From Megalonaias nervosa (lineage: Eukaryota > Mollusca > Bivalvia > Unionida > Unionidae): 64,000 nt of DNA. The DNA lies in assembly GCA_016617855.1 (NCBI GenBank), contig JAECUM010009269.1:1-64000 (forward strand), read 5' to 3'. A model generated the notes under the pieces. It searched no databases, was not told the origin of the DNA, and worked only from the letters and a program-made list of their open reading frames with translations. Position numbers and translations under genes: made by a program. Positions 45,773-55,043 of this stretch are shown here, one piece after another. Each line of letters begins with the position of its first letter. Within the stretch, counting starts at the first letter, position 1.

Positions 45773-47224
45773 TTAACTCAATCGATGTGTTTCAGCGACA
45801 AATTCCAGACACCACCAGTAAGACGTTGCGGTTAATTTTTTATCAGATGGTTCCAGTAGAAATATTTCCTCGACATCTTTATTTAACACCAAAGATACAA
45901 TTCCAGAAAAACTATCGATTGAATGACGCCATAGATATGTGGTAAATATACTAAATTTTGCACCGCTAAATATGGACAGCCTATATACACCAGTGATTCT
46001 GCGGTATGTTTGATAGTGTTATTTTGCGGTGTCCATGTTGCTGATCCTGATGCTACTGTGTATACCACATTGATGATCTGCTTGTGAGGAATTTTAATCA
46101 GATTCGTTTTTTCAATGATATTAGGAATTCCGTTGATAATATCGTTTAGTTTTATGTTAATGTCAGCAAGTTTAATATCTACAACCGTTGGACTTCCAAA
46201 AAATTCATTAATAGATTTGTTTATATATCTACGAAAATTTAAGAACGTTTGTACGTGATTGGAAAAATCATTTCTGAATGTAATCATTCCATCGTTGATT
46301 GTTATTATTGCTGTTACCGTTGGAGTGTTGATATCGTCGACGTATTTTTTTGCTGCTGCGTCAAAATCTTTTTCTGGTGTTTCGAGATTAATAATACTAT
46401 GATTGCTCATACTGAGATATCCATATATTACACCACCGCTCATTGACACATACTTAAGTTCTTGATCATCGACGTATTTTGTTGTTGCTGCATCTGTATC
46501 TGCGGCTGGGTTTCCAAGGTCTATAATTTTTTTTCCTGACATATTGATATTACCTGTAGCTGTCCCACCTATTTTATCAAGTTTATTATCGCCTACATAT
46601 TTCTTCGTTGCTGCGTCAAAATCTTTTCTCGTGTTCTAAGATTATTAATACCATTATTGTTCATGTTGAGAAATGCACGCATTATACCACCGTTGACTAA
46701 CACATACTTAGATTCTTGATCGTCGACGTATTTTTTTGTTCCTGCGTCTGATTCTGCAGCTGGGTCTCCAAGGTATGTAATTTTTTTCCCTGACATATTG
46801 ATGTTACCTGTAACTGTCCCACCTATTTTATCAAGTTTGTTATCATCAACATACTTTAACTGCAAATAATTTATCGCTTGAGTTTGATTTAAGTTTGCTG
46901 GTGGATACCTGGTCTCCAAATTTATAATTTTTTTTTCCTGACATATTTAAGTTACCGCTTAAAATTCCACCAGATTTATCTAGTTTATTATTGTCAACTA
47001 ATTTAAGTTGCGCATAACTAACAGCTTGTGTATTAACGACATTTATTGGCGGATAATCTGTTTCTAACTCTAATACTCTTTGATTGGACATAGACAAGTT
47101 TCCCGTCATTGTGTCGCCGGATTTTTTTTAGATAGCCGAATAAATCAACCTTACCGTCTGTTATTGTTGTACTTTCAGCTGATGAATCTCCTACTAATGT
47201 TCCAAATTTTGTATAATAGCTCAT
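45773..47224 (-). pseudogene. Tail-fibre-like repeat protein, element B
   Basis: Start Met at 47224. Five to six copies of a fibre repeat follow, of the form GG-(x)2-TGN-NMSGKKI-x-LG-PAA-x-DA-TKKYVDD. Examples lie at ~46840-46780, 46600-46540 and 46440-46340. A helical stalk (FRNDFSNHVQTFLNFRRYIN) and a C-terminal domain end ETHRLS at 45773. One-base shifts occur at T/A runs (~47130, ~46925, ~46630, ~45925). The repeat is the same as in phage tail fibres and in element A. It is probably the virion spike for host attachment, the counterpart of adenovirus fibre, by inference. It is divergent from the ATPase gene with 54 bp between them. Confidence 0.65.
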
Positions 47225-47278
47225 TATTTATTTATAGTCTGACAATTTTTTTATATAGCATAAAATTGTATAACAATA
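47225..47278. promoter_or_regulatory. Divergent promoter between fibre and ATPase genes
   Basis: 54 bp between head-to-head start codons. It contains CAATTTTTTTATATAG (47243-47258) and AAAATTGTATAAC (47262-47274), close to the AATTTTATAC motif seen upstream of other element B genes. Confidence 0.5.
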
Positions 47279-47902
47279 ATGGCAAAATCATCGATATTAA
47301 ATTTTGATACAGAACGTTTGGTGAAACATAAACATAACAATGAACTTCCAGATTGTCATTATCTTATTGTTGGAAGAACTGGATCGGGGAAAACAAACTT
47401 GCTTATGAATTTACTTCTAGGAGACAATTTTAATTACGATCGCGTTTATATTTATACAATAAATCCTCAGCAAGATAAGTACGAGCTACTTAACAATTAT
47501 AATAACAAACTTCTTGATGATCTTGAGGCTGGCGAAGATTTTTTTATTATCAAACAACCAGAAGAACTCATTCCAGTTAATCAACTTGATTCTTCCGAAC
47601 ACAAGATAGTTGTTTTTGATGATATTCCGCTAAACAACGAAGAAATGAATAAAATAAGATCATATTTTTCACTGTCGCGAAATAAAAAATGTAATTCTAT
47701 TTATCTCGCCCAAGGTTTTTATAATGTTGACAGATTTATTAGGCGAAATACTGGTTGTTTTATATTATTTCCAGGACTTGACAATGTTGACGTTAGAAAT
47801 ATCGCGAACGAGCAATGTGGTGATGTAACAAAAGATAAATTTATTGAATTATATCATAAAGCAACGGCAAATAAATATGACTTTTTTTGTTTGATAAATT
47901 AA
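47279..47902 (+). CDS. Genome packaging ATPase (FtsK/HerA, A32-like), element B
   Basis: 207 residues, intact, normal length for Polinton ATPases. Walker A is GRTGSGKT at residues 32-39. Walker B is VVFDD at 110-114. The sensor Gln and arginine-finger segment is YLAQGFYNVDRFIRRNTG at 141-158. The enzyme translocates DNA into preformed capsids. Its homologues are poxvirus A32, the ATPases of other capsid-forming DNA viruses, and the element A gene at 19036. Start ATG 47279 follows a TATA-like motif. It is the only core enzyme of this element with an uninterrupted frame. Confidence 0.92.
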   Translation: MAKSSILNFDTERLVKHKHNNELPDCHYLIVGRTGSGKTNLLMNLLLGDNFNYDRVYIYTINPQQDKYELLNNYNNKLLDDLEAGEDFFIIKQPEELIPVNQLDSSEHKIVVFDDIPLNNEEMNKIRSYFSLSRNKKCNSIYLAQGFYNVDRFIRRNTGCFILFPGLDNVDVRNIANEQCGDVTKDKFIELYHKATANKYDFFCLIN

Positions 47903-47950
47903 CAAATGATACGAGTAAAATGTTTCGATGTTGTATTGAAAAATATCTAC

Positions 47951-47970
47951 AATAATTTTTATACAAAATA
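47951..47970 (+). promoter_or_regulatory. AATTTTTATAC motif upstream of the coiled-coil gene
   Basis: AATAATTTTTATACAAAATA lies ~12-30 bp upstream of the ATG at 47982 and resembles the motifs before 49119, 50323 and 52325. Confidence 0.45.
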
Positions 47971-47981
47971 GTATATAAATA

Positions 47982-49070
47982 ATGGAAAGAGAAGCAAAGT
48001 AGAGAAAACATATAGAAAATCTAAAAAAACTTGTGCAATCTCAGGCAAAATTTAAACAGCAAGTACAGCAAGCACGACGTGGTCAAGTGGTTGCAGAAGA
48101 AAAAGCAGCAGCCGTTCTCAAACCAGTTATTGAAGCTTTACTTGGCAAACAACCTGAAACTAAACCATTATCAGAAGAAGAACTTAAGCAACTACAGGAA
48201 AAAGGTTTACTCGGACTAATTAAAGAACAACAAGAAGAAACTGTTGGAAGAATTGCTGAGATACCTGAAGAAGAAAAAAGAAGATTAGCTGAGGTACTTG
48301 TAGCAAATATCGCTGATCCGGTTGCAAGACAAACTGAGCTAGATCGGCTAATAAATGATCCACTAGCGTTTCAACGAAGATTAACAAATTTAACCACAAC
48401 GGAGATTAAAAATATTTTAACAAATTTATCAGAAAAATTAAAAGATATTGAAAAGGAACAAGAAAGAATAGGCGAGTTGGCGGTAAAGTTTATGGATGTT
48501 GAAAGTCAAAGACGATGGTTTATAAAACTAGCAAATAATGAGATAACAGATAATGATTACGATAAATTTTTAGAAGAAAATAATATAAAAAATCTTGATA
48601 ATATAAGTAAATGAAGTGATGAAGAATTTAATGAACTTATTGCTAAATTGAATAAACTAATGGGAGACGGTGTTACTGCTAAAAATGAGTTGAAAAAAGC
48701 TATAGAAATAGAGGATATGCATCCGCTTTATGATAGAATTAGATATAGTATTATCGTTGCATTATTTAGAAAAACAGCACAAGAAAATAGAGAAAAAGGT
48801 TTTGGTAAGAGGTGGGGTTTTAAAAGGAAATTTAAATTAATTGATGAAGGTCGTGTAAAACAATATAGAGAAAAAACTGGAACTGGAGCTAGAATATTTT
48901 CATCAGTTACTGAAATGATAGGCAGATTAATGCTATTGATATCATCAAAAGAAGCTGGAAATGTTGGTGCTGAAATTGACAATGAAATTATTGACATACT
49001 TGATAATTTGAGATCAGAAAATTTATTAACATCTGACGAATACGGAACTTTACATCACGATTTGATATAA
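47982..49070 (+). pseudogene. Coiled-coil virion-module protein, element B
   Basis: It begins MEREAK at 47982, meets an in-frame TAG at 48000, then stays open from 48003 with a Glu/Gln/Lys-rich helix (EEELKQLQEKGLLGLIKEQQ) and a long coiled coil up to an in-frame TGA at 48612. It resumes to 49070 with MHPLYDRIRYSIIVALFRKT, WGFKRKFKLIDEGRVKQYRE and the C-terminal block KEAGNVGAEIDNEI. Both stops are in the same frame, so they are substitutions, not shifts. Element A has the same protein at 8201. Its function is unknown; a tegument- or scaffold-like role would fit its place among capsid genes, but is inference. Confidence 0.55.
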
Positions 49071-49100
49071 TGGCGGTGATTTAATTTTATAAATTTGTGT

Positions 49101-49115
49101 AACAATTTTATACAA
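49101..49115 (+). promoter_or_regulatory. AATTTTATAC motif upstream of the penton gene
   Basis: AACAATTTTATACAA lies 4-18 bp before ATG 49119. The same motif precedes an element C gene at 29190 (AACAATTTTATAAA). Confidence 0.55.
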
Positions 49116-49118
49116 AAA

Positions 49119-49880
49119 ATGTCAGCAACATTATTACTAGACTCTAGTCGATGTGATAAAGATAGCGCAAAATTTTCAGTAAAGTATATTCCGCCAATAG
49201 AGCTAGATCATGAGAAACAATATGAAATTGGACTAATTTCCTGCACTTGTCGGCATGCTATGGCTAATGTAAAAACTGGAATTAACGATGAATTTGCATT
49301 TACTGTTCCTATACGTACTCCACCATTTGTCGCGTGGAAAACAATTAAAATTCCAGAAGGAGCTTATAATGTCACTGATCTAAATAAAATAATAAAAGAA
49401 CTTATAACAAAGAATAAAGGTATAGCTGATAATTTTGAACTTACACCAAATTATAATACGTTACGCGCAAGAATGAAATTAAAAGATATAACAGTTAGTC
49501 TTGTATAGCAAACAAGTATCGCACCACTGATAGGATTTTATAATTATGTATATCCTGCTCTTAATCGTGATAATCCCGAAACGTATGACGGCCAACTGCC
49601 AGTAAATATAACTGATGTAAACGCAATATTGGTAAATTGCCCTATTGCATCTGGATCTTATTCAGCTAAAGGTAGTAAAGGACAAACGATATACAGTTTT
49701 TCACCAGAAGTTCCACCAGGATCTCTTATGCAAATTAGTCCACGTCAGGTTATTTATTATCCGTTAAACGTTGAAAATCAAATAACAGAAGTAAATATGC
49801 AGTTGACAGATCAGTCTGGAAGACAGTTAGATCTTAATAATGAAATTGTTACTTATTACCTGCACTTACGCGAACAGTAA
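49119..49880 (+). pseudogene. Penton (single jelly-roll minor capsid) protein, element B
   Basis: The likely start is ATG 49119 (MSATLLLDSSRCDKD), directly after the shared promoter motif. The first 129 residues read through YIPPIELDHEKQYEIGLIS and the WKTIKIPEGAYNVTDLNKII block typical of Polinton and adintovirus pentons. An in-frame TAG at 49506 interrupts before PLIGFYNYVYPALN. The C-terminal part holds YSFSPEVPPGSLMQISP and LTDQSGRQLDLNNE. It forms the capsid vertices together with MCP. A single substitution is the only damage I see. Confidence 0.8.
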
Positions 49881-49929
49881 ACATATTTTCTGAAAGATTT
49901 GGTAATAAAATTATGCAACCTCAGATATA

Positions 49930-50277
49930 ATGAAACAGAGAAAAAAAGTTTATCGAAGAAAAATAGTAGGAGGATTGTTGGGAAATATATTTGCTAAAAT
50001 TATAGAAAATGTTCCAGGAATAGTTCATAAAGTTGCACCAATTGCACTTGATGCATCAAAAGCGTTTGCAACTGGAGCTGCATCTGCTGCTGGGACTGCT
50101 GTGGGGCACAAAATAGCTGAAAAAATCAAATGCGATCCACAACGTTGTATACCGACAATCAAACAAGCTATTTCAGAAATCGCACCAACAAAAGAAACTC
50201 AACGAGCAATGATAACAACGACAAGAAAAACTTTTATCACCACGAGGAGAACAAATTATACAAAAATTAATATTTGA
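49930..50277 (+). CDS. Gly/Ala-rich minor virion protein, element B
   Basis: 115 residues, start ATG 49930. Basic N-terminus (MKQRKKVYRRKIVGG) followed by GLLGNIFAKIIENVPGIVHK, an amphipathic helix, and an Ala-rich stretch (KAFATGAASAAGTAVG). The C-terminal ~25 residues (ITTTRKTFITTRRTNYTK) look out of character, and the alternative frame (KLLSPRGEQIIQKLIF) resembles the tail of the element A homologue, so a frameshift near 50210 is likely. The neighbours are penton before and MCP after. A membrane-active minor capsid role is inferred. Confidence 0.5.
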   Translation: MKQRKKVYRRKIVGGLLGNIFAKIIENVPGIVHKVAPIALDASKAFATGAASAAGTAVGHKIAEKIKCDPQRCIPTIKQAISEIAPTKETQRAMITTTRKTFITTRRTNYTKINI

Positions 50278-50290
50278 AGTAAAAACATCG

Positions 50291-50306
50291 AAATAATTTT
50301 GTATAA
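50291..50306 (+). promoter_or_regulatory. AATTTTGTATAAC motif upstream of MCP
   Basis: AAATAATTTTGTATAA lies 17-32 bp before the MCP start at 50323 and matches the family of motifs before 47279, 47982, 49119 and 52325. Confidence 0.5.
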
Positions 50307-50322
50307 CCTAATAAATAAAAAA

Positions 50323-51879
50323 ATGTCTGTAAAAAATTATCTCGATTTAGTAGAAACTTATGACACAGACGACACAGTAACAGAATTCGAATACGTTGAA
50401 TATCTTGATGAAAATTCTAACGAACCTAATAAGGCTGGCTCCAGAACATTTCATACTCGAGACGAGGACGTATTTCTACTGCCTCATAAAGCAATGTTGG
50501 AAGTTCGTGGCCGGATTATGACAGCAGATGTTCCACCTGCCGAAATTGCAGTTAACGCAGAAATAGCTCTTATAAATGATGGTTGGTGTTTATTTAAAAG
50601 TGTTCGATATCAGCTGGCCAATCAAACTGTCGAAGATATTTCAAATCACTTACAAGTTACAAGTACAATCTTAAATATTATTTCGTTTTCCGACGACTGC
50701 TGCAGGTCAACTGCAACTAATATGATGTTGTTTAAAGATACTGGAGCTGGTGCAGCAGGATCTAAAGAATTTATTTTAATAAGAGCATTGGCTGTTGGAG
50801 CTAATGCCGATGCGAATGCTGTAATTGTAAGAAATTTTCTTATCAATAATGCTGCTAATTTTGGTATAGCCCCACCAGATGCAGCTGCTGATGCAGACGC
50901 TACAAGAATTTCACTTACTGCAGCTTGTAATAATCTTGGTATAGCCATACCAGGAGCAGCTGCTGACGGTACTGCAATGTTAAATTTAGTTAATAATTTA
51001 GTTAATAATAACCCGACATTTAACGTAAAAAATGTACGTTACAATGAAGGTCATGTTAAGAGAAAAGCACTTGCAGCAGAATCACGTCAAATTACAATGA
51101 TGCTGCCATTAAGTACAATATTTGGCTTTTGCAGGGACTATAATAAAGTATTTCGTGGAGTTAAACATACTCTTATTTTAGATCGATCAGATCAAAATGA
51201 TTGTTTGCTTAGGTCAGGTGGAGCCGATGTACAATTTGTCATAAACAAACTTGCACTATGGATGCCAAGAATAACTCCGTCTATCACCAAAATGGCGGAA
51301 TTAAATAATATGCTGGAAAAACACACAAACAGAATTTATTTTCAGCAACATAAAATATATCAAACAGCAGTTCCGAATACCACCGACTACACATGGCGAG
51401 TCACAACAACATCAAGTGAACAAAAGCCACGGCAATTATTTGTTGTATTTCAGAGACAAGCTCGACGTAATAACCAACAACAAAATAATGCGATATTTGA
51501 TAGCGCTAATGTTAGGCGAATATATGCTAGAATAAATTCAAAACAATATCCAGAACGAGCGATAGAATGCAGTTTTGCAGATGATGAGAATAAAAATATT
51601 ACTAGACCGTACATGTATTTACTCGACTCAATACAAAAATATCAAGATGTTGGAGATGGATCTCAGATATCAGTAGAGGAATTTCGTACACTTTATCCGA
51701 TATTTTATTTTGATGTTAGTAAACATAGCAAGCGAGCTGTAGACAGCACAGCTGACATTGAAATTACTTGGACACTAGGAACAGCTCCAGCTGTACCATT
51801 TTATGTGTATGCGTTAGTAATAAGCGATAGATTTATTACAATTGACTCTGTCGGAGGTAAAATGTCAGTACAAGTTTAA
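50323..51879 (+). CDS. Major capsid protein (double jelly-roll), element B
   Basis: 518 residues, intact. The start is ATG 50323 (MSVKNYLDLVETYDTD), chosen over the upstream in-frame TTG because it follows the promoter motif. Jelly roll 1 begins near FLLPHKAMLEVRGRIM. An Ala/Asp-rich insertion (around residues 150-230, with PPDAAADADATRISL and PGAAADGTAM) looks like an exposed loop of low complexity. The signature FGFCRDYNKVFRGVKHTLIL is followed by KLALWMPRITPS. Jelly roll 2 includes RQLFVVFQRQARR, VEEFRTLYPIFYFDVSKHSK and YVYALVISDRFI. It is the hexon-like capsid building block shared with adintoviruses and virophages. Elements A and C hold broken homologues. Confidence 0.9.
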   Translation: MSVKNYLDLVETYDTDDTVTEFEYVEYLDENSNEPNKAGSRTFHTRDEDVFLLPHKAMLEVRGRIMTADVPPAEIAVNAEIALINDGWCLFKSVRYQLANQTVEDISNHLQVTSTILNIISFSDDCCRSTATNMMLFKDTGAGAAGSKEFILIRALAVGANADANAVIVRNFLINNAANFGIAPPDAAADADATRISLTAACNNLGIAIPGAAADGTAMLNLVNNLVNNNPTFNVKNVRYNEGHVKRKALAAESRQITMMLPLSTIFGFCRDYNKVFRGVKHTLILDRSDQNDCLLRSGGADVQFVINKLALWMPRITPSITKMAELNNMLEKHTNRIYFQQHKIYQTAVPNTTDYTWRVTTTSSEQKPRQLFVVFQRQARRNNQQQNNAIFDSANVRRIYARINSKQYPERAIECSFADDENKNITRPYMYLLDSIQKYQDVGDGSQISVEEFRTLYPIFYFDVSKHSKRAVDSTADIEITWTLGTAPAVPFYVYALVISDRFITIDSVGGKMSVQV

Positions 51880-51898
51880 TCTGTAATCGTTATATAAG

Positions 51899-52286
51899 AT
51901 GACAAAATATATTGTAAAAGAAATATATTTGACCGATGGTCAAGTTAAAAAATTAGCAGCTGCTGTTGCAAAGAAAAGACAAGTATCATTAAAGGTCAAC
52001 CATAACGCAGCGGGTACTTTAACAAAATTAATGTTAACCAAAAAACAAGTAAATAAATACGATCGCAAAAAAACCTTTTGTTTTAAATTTAAGCGCTGCA
52101 CAAATAACTGCAATGGCAAAACATGGCGGCTTCTTTGGTCCGGCATTATCTGTAATAGCCAGAACGTTAATACCAAAACTTTTGCCAGTGTTAGGTACAT
52201 TAGGATTAGCAGCAGCGTCTGGAGCATTCTCTGGCGCAACAAAAAAGGCAGTTAGAGGTAGTGGTATAAAGAAAATTTTCGTATGA
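51899..52286 (+). pseudogene. Hydrophobic minor virion protein, element B
   Basis: It starts IVKEIYLTDGQVKKLAAAVA and LKVN; the frame is lost at an A7 run near 52070. The next frame reads PFVLNLSAAQITAMAKHGGF, then a hydrophobic Leu/Ala helix (IPKLLPVLGTLGLAAASGAF) and a basic tail KKAVRGSGIKKIFV ending at 52286. The same design occurs at 10993-11475 in element A. Correcting one homopolymer base would leave a single open frame, so this may be a sequencing error. It is likely a minor capsid protein with a membrane or DNA role, by analogy with adenovirus pVI and pX. Confidence 0.6.
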
Positions 52287-52299
52287 GTATCGATGGTAA

Positions 52300-52310
52300 C
52301 AATTTTATAT
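52300..52310 (+). promoter_or_regulatory. AATTTTATAT motif upstream of the pX-like gene
   Basis: CAATTTTATAT lies 14 bp before the ATG at 52325, again the shared element B motif. Confidence 0.45.
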
Positions 52311-52324
52311 GATGGATAAATATA

Positions 52325-52501
52325 ATGCCTAAAAGAAAGACAACGACGAAAAAAAAGACACCGACGAAAGAAAAGACACGACAGAGGCGAAAAGGGGGAT
52401 TTATTACAATAGCCCCGTTACTAGCGGGATTGGCAGGAAGTCTATTGCCAAATCTGTTAGGAGTAGGACGAGGACTAATGTTGCCAGGAACAAGGAGATA
52501 A
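52325..52501 (+). CDS. Small basic pX-like virion protein, element B
   Basis: 58 residues, intact: a very basic N-terminus (MPKRKTTTKKKTPTKEKTRQ, then RRKGG) followed by FITIAPLLAGLAGSLLPNLL and a short basic end LMLPGTRR. It combines an arginine/lysine-rich DNA-binding start with a hydrophobic Gly/Leu segment, as in adenovirus core protein X. The element C remnant at ~29650 (LLAGLAGSLIPGILGIG) confirms that the gene is conserved. It sits between the hydrophobic virion protein and the protease that probably cleaves it (inference). It is too short for standard ORF cut-offs. Confidence 0.65.
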   Translation: MPKRKTTTKKKTPTKEKTRQRRKGGFITIAPLLAGLAGSLLPNLLGVGRGLMLPGTRR

Positions 52502-52523
52502 AGTCTGCGTTAAGTAATTTTGA

Positions 52524-52949
52524 TATGCTTGATAAACTAAAAGAAGTAAAAATTTCAGTGGAGTTTATTCTAAAGATGAACTTATGGCAATTCCACCAAC
52601 GCTAGGTTCGTGTGTTATAAATATACAAGATTTTAACGACGGATCTGGCACGCATTGGGTAGCTGTCTATGATAACAATTATGTTGACTCGTTCGGAATT
52701 CCACCAAGTGACGCAGTAAAAAAGTATATGAGTAGAATGCAAGATACTAAGTCTCTGACAAAGTCTCTTACGAAAATAATAAATTATTCGTCTAATCAAA
52801 TTCAGCCAGTTGGAACTTCCGCTTGTGGATATTATTGCGTAATGTTCATTAAACAGATGACCGAAAATCCAGATTTTTTAAAGTTTATTTTGCAATTTGA
52901 CAAACAACCTTCTCATGCTAATGATGAGATTGCATTAAATTTTATCTAA
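52524..52949 (+). pseudogene. Adenain-type maturation protease, element B
   Basis: A start at ATG 52524 (MLDKLKEVK) is likely. A one-base shift at the A5T3 run near 52550 then gives SGVYSKDELMAIPPTLGSC. The core reads INIQDFNDGSGTHWVAVYD with the catalytic His (52653), YVDSFGIPPSDAVKKYM with the Asp, and QPVGTSACGYYCVMF with the Gln and Cys. This is the Ulp1/adenain cysteine protease that matures capsid proteins in Polintons and adenoviruses. All catalytic residues are present. Only the N-terminal shift separates it from an intact gene. Confidence 0.85.
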
Positions 52950-52962
52950 ACTTAGATCTACA

Positions 52963-53156
52963 ACGTCAACATATTGCCTTAAGTGTAAAACTAAAACAGA
53001 AAATAAAGACGAAAAAACAGAAAAAACAAAAAAATAATAGAATAATGCTGAAAAGTATTTGTGCAATCTGCGGAAGAAAAAAAAAGTATGTTTTTACCGA
53101 AAACAAAGTTGTCCGGAGCGGGTTACCCTGACAAAATTATTTTAGTAGACGACTAA
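52963..53156 (+). pseudogene. Zinc-ribbon protein, element B
   Basis: STYCLKCKTKTE near the start and SICAICGRKK later give two CxxC pairs, a zinc-ribbon pattern. A Lys-rich linker joins them, and the end reads SGAGYPDKIILVDD. One-base shifts sit at an A7 run (~53032) and an A9 run (~53086). The codon where Met is expected is ACG (52963-52965). In element A the same ribbon is fused to the PLA2 protein; in element C a trace lies at 30250. The role is unknown, but the consistent place before PLA2 suggests the two act together. Confidence 0.5.
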
Positions 53157-53163
53157 ATAAATA

Positions 53164-53670
53164 ATGACATGCGACTGCGATTGCGATAGAGATTTGTGTC
53201 TCGAGCAAAATAAAATTGTTACATATTGTCAGAAATGCAAAAACAGAGAAATAATTGGAACAGGTATAGATATACATAAATTTATTGGAAAATTGCCGAA
53301 ACCAAAAGGCGGTTGGACATTGCCAGGCCATAAATATACTGGACCTTATAATCCTCTTGATAAACAACTTGACGAAAACGATAATCCGCTGCCAGGACAA
53401 GAGCCTTACAATCAAGTTGACGCAATAGCAATGCGCCATGATATCTGCTACAGAGATATTGATCTTCCAGAAAGCGAACAAAATAAACACAGCTGCGATA
53501 AAGTAATGTTAGGCGAACTTCGTGATATAAAACCTGTAAATATGCGAGAACGTGTTGACCGAAGGCTGGTCCAGGGTTTTATTGGAGCAAAATATAAACT
53601 TGGTCTCGGTAAAAAAGAATTATATGATGATCTTGCCTTAGAGCTACACAGACCTAAAAAAAAAAGTTTC
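53164..53670 (+). CDS. PLA2 domain (N-terminal part of a PLA2-integrase fusion), element B
   Basis: Start ATG 53164. A Cys-rich start (CDCDCDRDLC, then YCQKCK, residues 3-26) may bind zinc. The PLA2-like domain follows: GWTLPGHKYTGPYNPLDKQL (calcium loop, residues ~50-69), QVDAIAMRHDICYRDID with the catalytic His92-Asp93 pair, then CDKVMLGELRD. It is the same fold type as the parvovirus VP1 phospholipase that opens endosomes, so it is probably a virion entry factor. The frame continues into LYDDLALELHRPKKKSF, which is already integrase N-terminal sequence, and then shifts. A frame ending at 53718 is the shifted remainder. Confidence 0.8.
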
Positions 53671-54548
53671 CGCGACGTAAAGTTGTCGCAAATGCCGTTG
53701 ATGATATCTGGGCGATAGACTTAGTTGATGTTTCAAATCTAGCTCAGTTTAACGTCGGCGCTGATAGCGCTCCAAAGAGATATCTTTTTAATGTTGTAGA
53801 TGTTTTTAGCAAATACGCGTTTAGTATACCCGTTTCGGATAAAACAGGGACATCGATGACTGATGCGCTAAAACAAATTACTGTTAACACAGAAAGAAAA
53901 CCAAATAGAATCTGGACTGATCATGGAGCGGAATTTTTAAAAAAAATTTGAACAATTTTTAGAACAAAATAACATTAAAAAATATGTTACAGGAAATGAG
54001 GAAAAAGTGTCATCGTTGAAAGATTTAATCGCACGCTCAACGAAAACATCCACAAATATTTGACAGCTAAAAATACGAGTAAATATATTGACAATTTACA
54101 AAACATTGTTGACGAGTATAATAACACGAAACACATATCCATTTCGCTAGGCAAAAGTAAAATGTCGCCAAACGACGCGATTGCAAATCCAATATTAGCA
54201 AGCGAAAACATATACCGACGACACAAATTTAAAGTTGGTGATAATGTTAGAATTTCTTTGACGAAAAAAACATTTGAGAAAGGGTATACTCATAACTGGA
54301 GCGAAGAAGTATTTGTTGTTGATAAAGTACTTTTAACAATACCAGTTACATACTCGTTAAAAGATTTATTAGGTGAGCCTATAACTGGCAGTTTTTATGC
54401 GCAAGAACTTCAGAAAACAGAACAAGATATATTTGTTATTGAAAAAGTTATTAAAAAGCGCGGCAATAAAAGTTTAGTCAAATGGCGAGGGTATGGCGAT
54501 AAATTTAATAGTTGCGTACCAACTAAGTCGATCTCATCGACAGAATAA
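53620..54548 (+). pseudogene. DDE integrase with C-terminal chromodomain, element B
   Basis: After a shift at an A10 run (~53668) the frame reads VDDIWAIDLVDV (first Asp, 53718-53720), FNVVDVFSKYAFSIPV and RIWTDHGAEFL (second Asp, 53919-53921). A second shift at a run of 8 A (~53945) and a third near 54008 lead to VERFNRTLNE (Glu, 54018-54020), giving near-classic DD(35)E spacing. Then HKFKVGDNVRISLTKKTFEK and a C-terminal chromodomain, FVIEKVIKKRGNKSLVKWRG, where a usual Trp of the NSW-P motif is Cys. The chromodomain may target chromatin marks. The enzyme would insert the element and generate the 5-bp duplication. Confidence 0.85.
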
Positions 54549-55005
54549 TATTATTATAAATTTCCTTGTATTTTATTAATACTGACTTACATTTTACTGG
54601 TTTGCATAAAGAAATTAAGTGTAATTTTCTTGCACCGTCCATTGACATTAAATTAAATATTTTAACAAAAATAAAATCGTATTTTATATTTCTTTGTTGT
54701 CCAGCTATTTTTACGTTTAAAAAGGGTTTTATAAGCTGCCAAAATATTTGATGCTCGGCAACAGTAAAATTAAATTTTATTATTTTTTTAGCAATATGGT
54801 ACTTAACATCATATCGCCCAGTTGTTGGTCTGCTTAAATATTTTTTGCTAACAACAACATCATCTTTGTCGTCGTCATAGTTACGCAAAATATAGTTTTC
54901 AGTATAATCAGCGAATCTGTCATTAGTAATATTTTCTGATGTAAAATTTGAAACTGAAACAAAATCTTCCGAATTTAGTTTAGCCAGTCTCTCAATTAAG
55001 TTCAT
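54523..55005 (-). CDS. Uncharacterised 160-residue protein, element B
   Basis: Intact. Starts MNLIERLAKLNSEDFVSVSN; an acidic patch (NYDDDKDDVV) and a basic block KKYLSRPTTGRYDVKYHIAK follow. The second half (RNIKYDFIFVKIFNLM and later IYNNIIL) has an aromatic/basic pattern that faintly recalls the C-terminal part of VLTF3-like late transcription factors. That is a guess from pattern alone; there is no zinc motif. It overlaps the integrase gene tail to tail by 26 bp. A possible orthologue is at 14020-14386 in element A. Confidence 0.45.
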   Translation of the reverse strand: MNLIERLAKLNSEDFVSVSNFTSENITNDRFADYTENYILRNYDDDKDDVVVSKKYLSRPTTGRYDVKYHIAKKIIKFNFTVAEHQIFWQLIKPFLNVKIAGQQRNIKYDFIFVKIFNLMSMDGARKLHLISLCKPVKCKSVLIKYKEIYNNIILSMRST

Positions 55006-55043
55006 TATTATAATAATCTTTTGTCTAATTAATAAATAATAAG

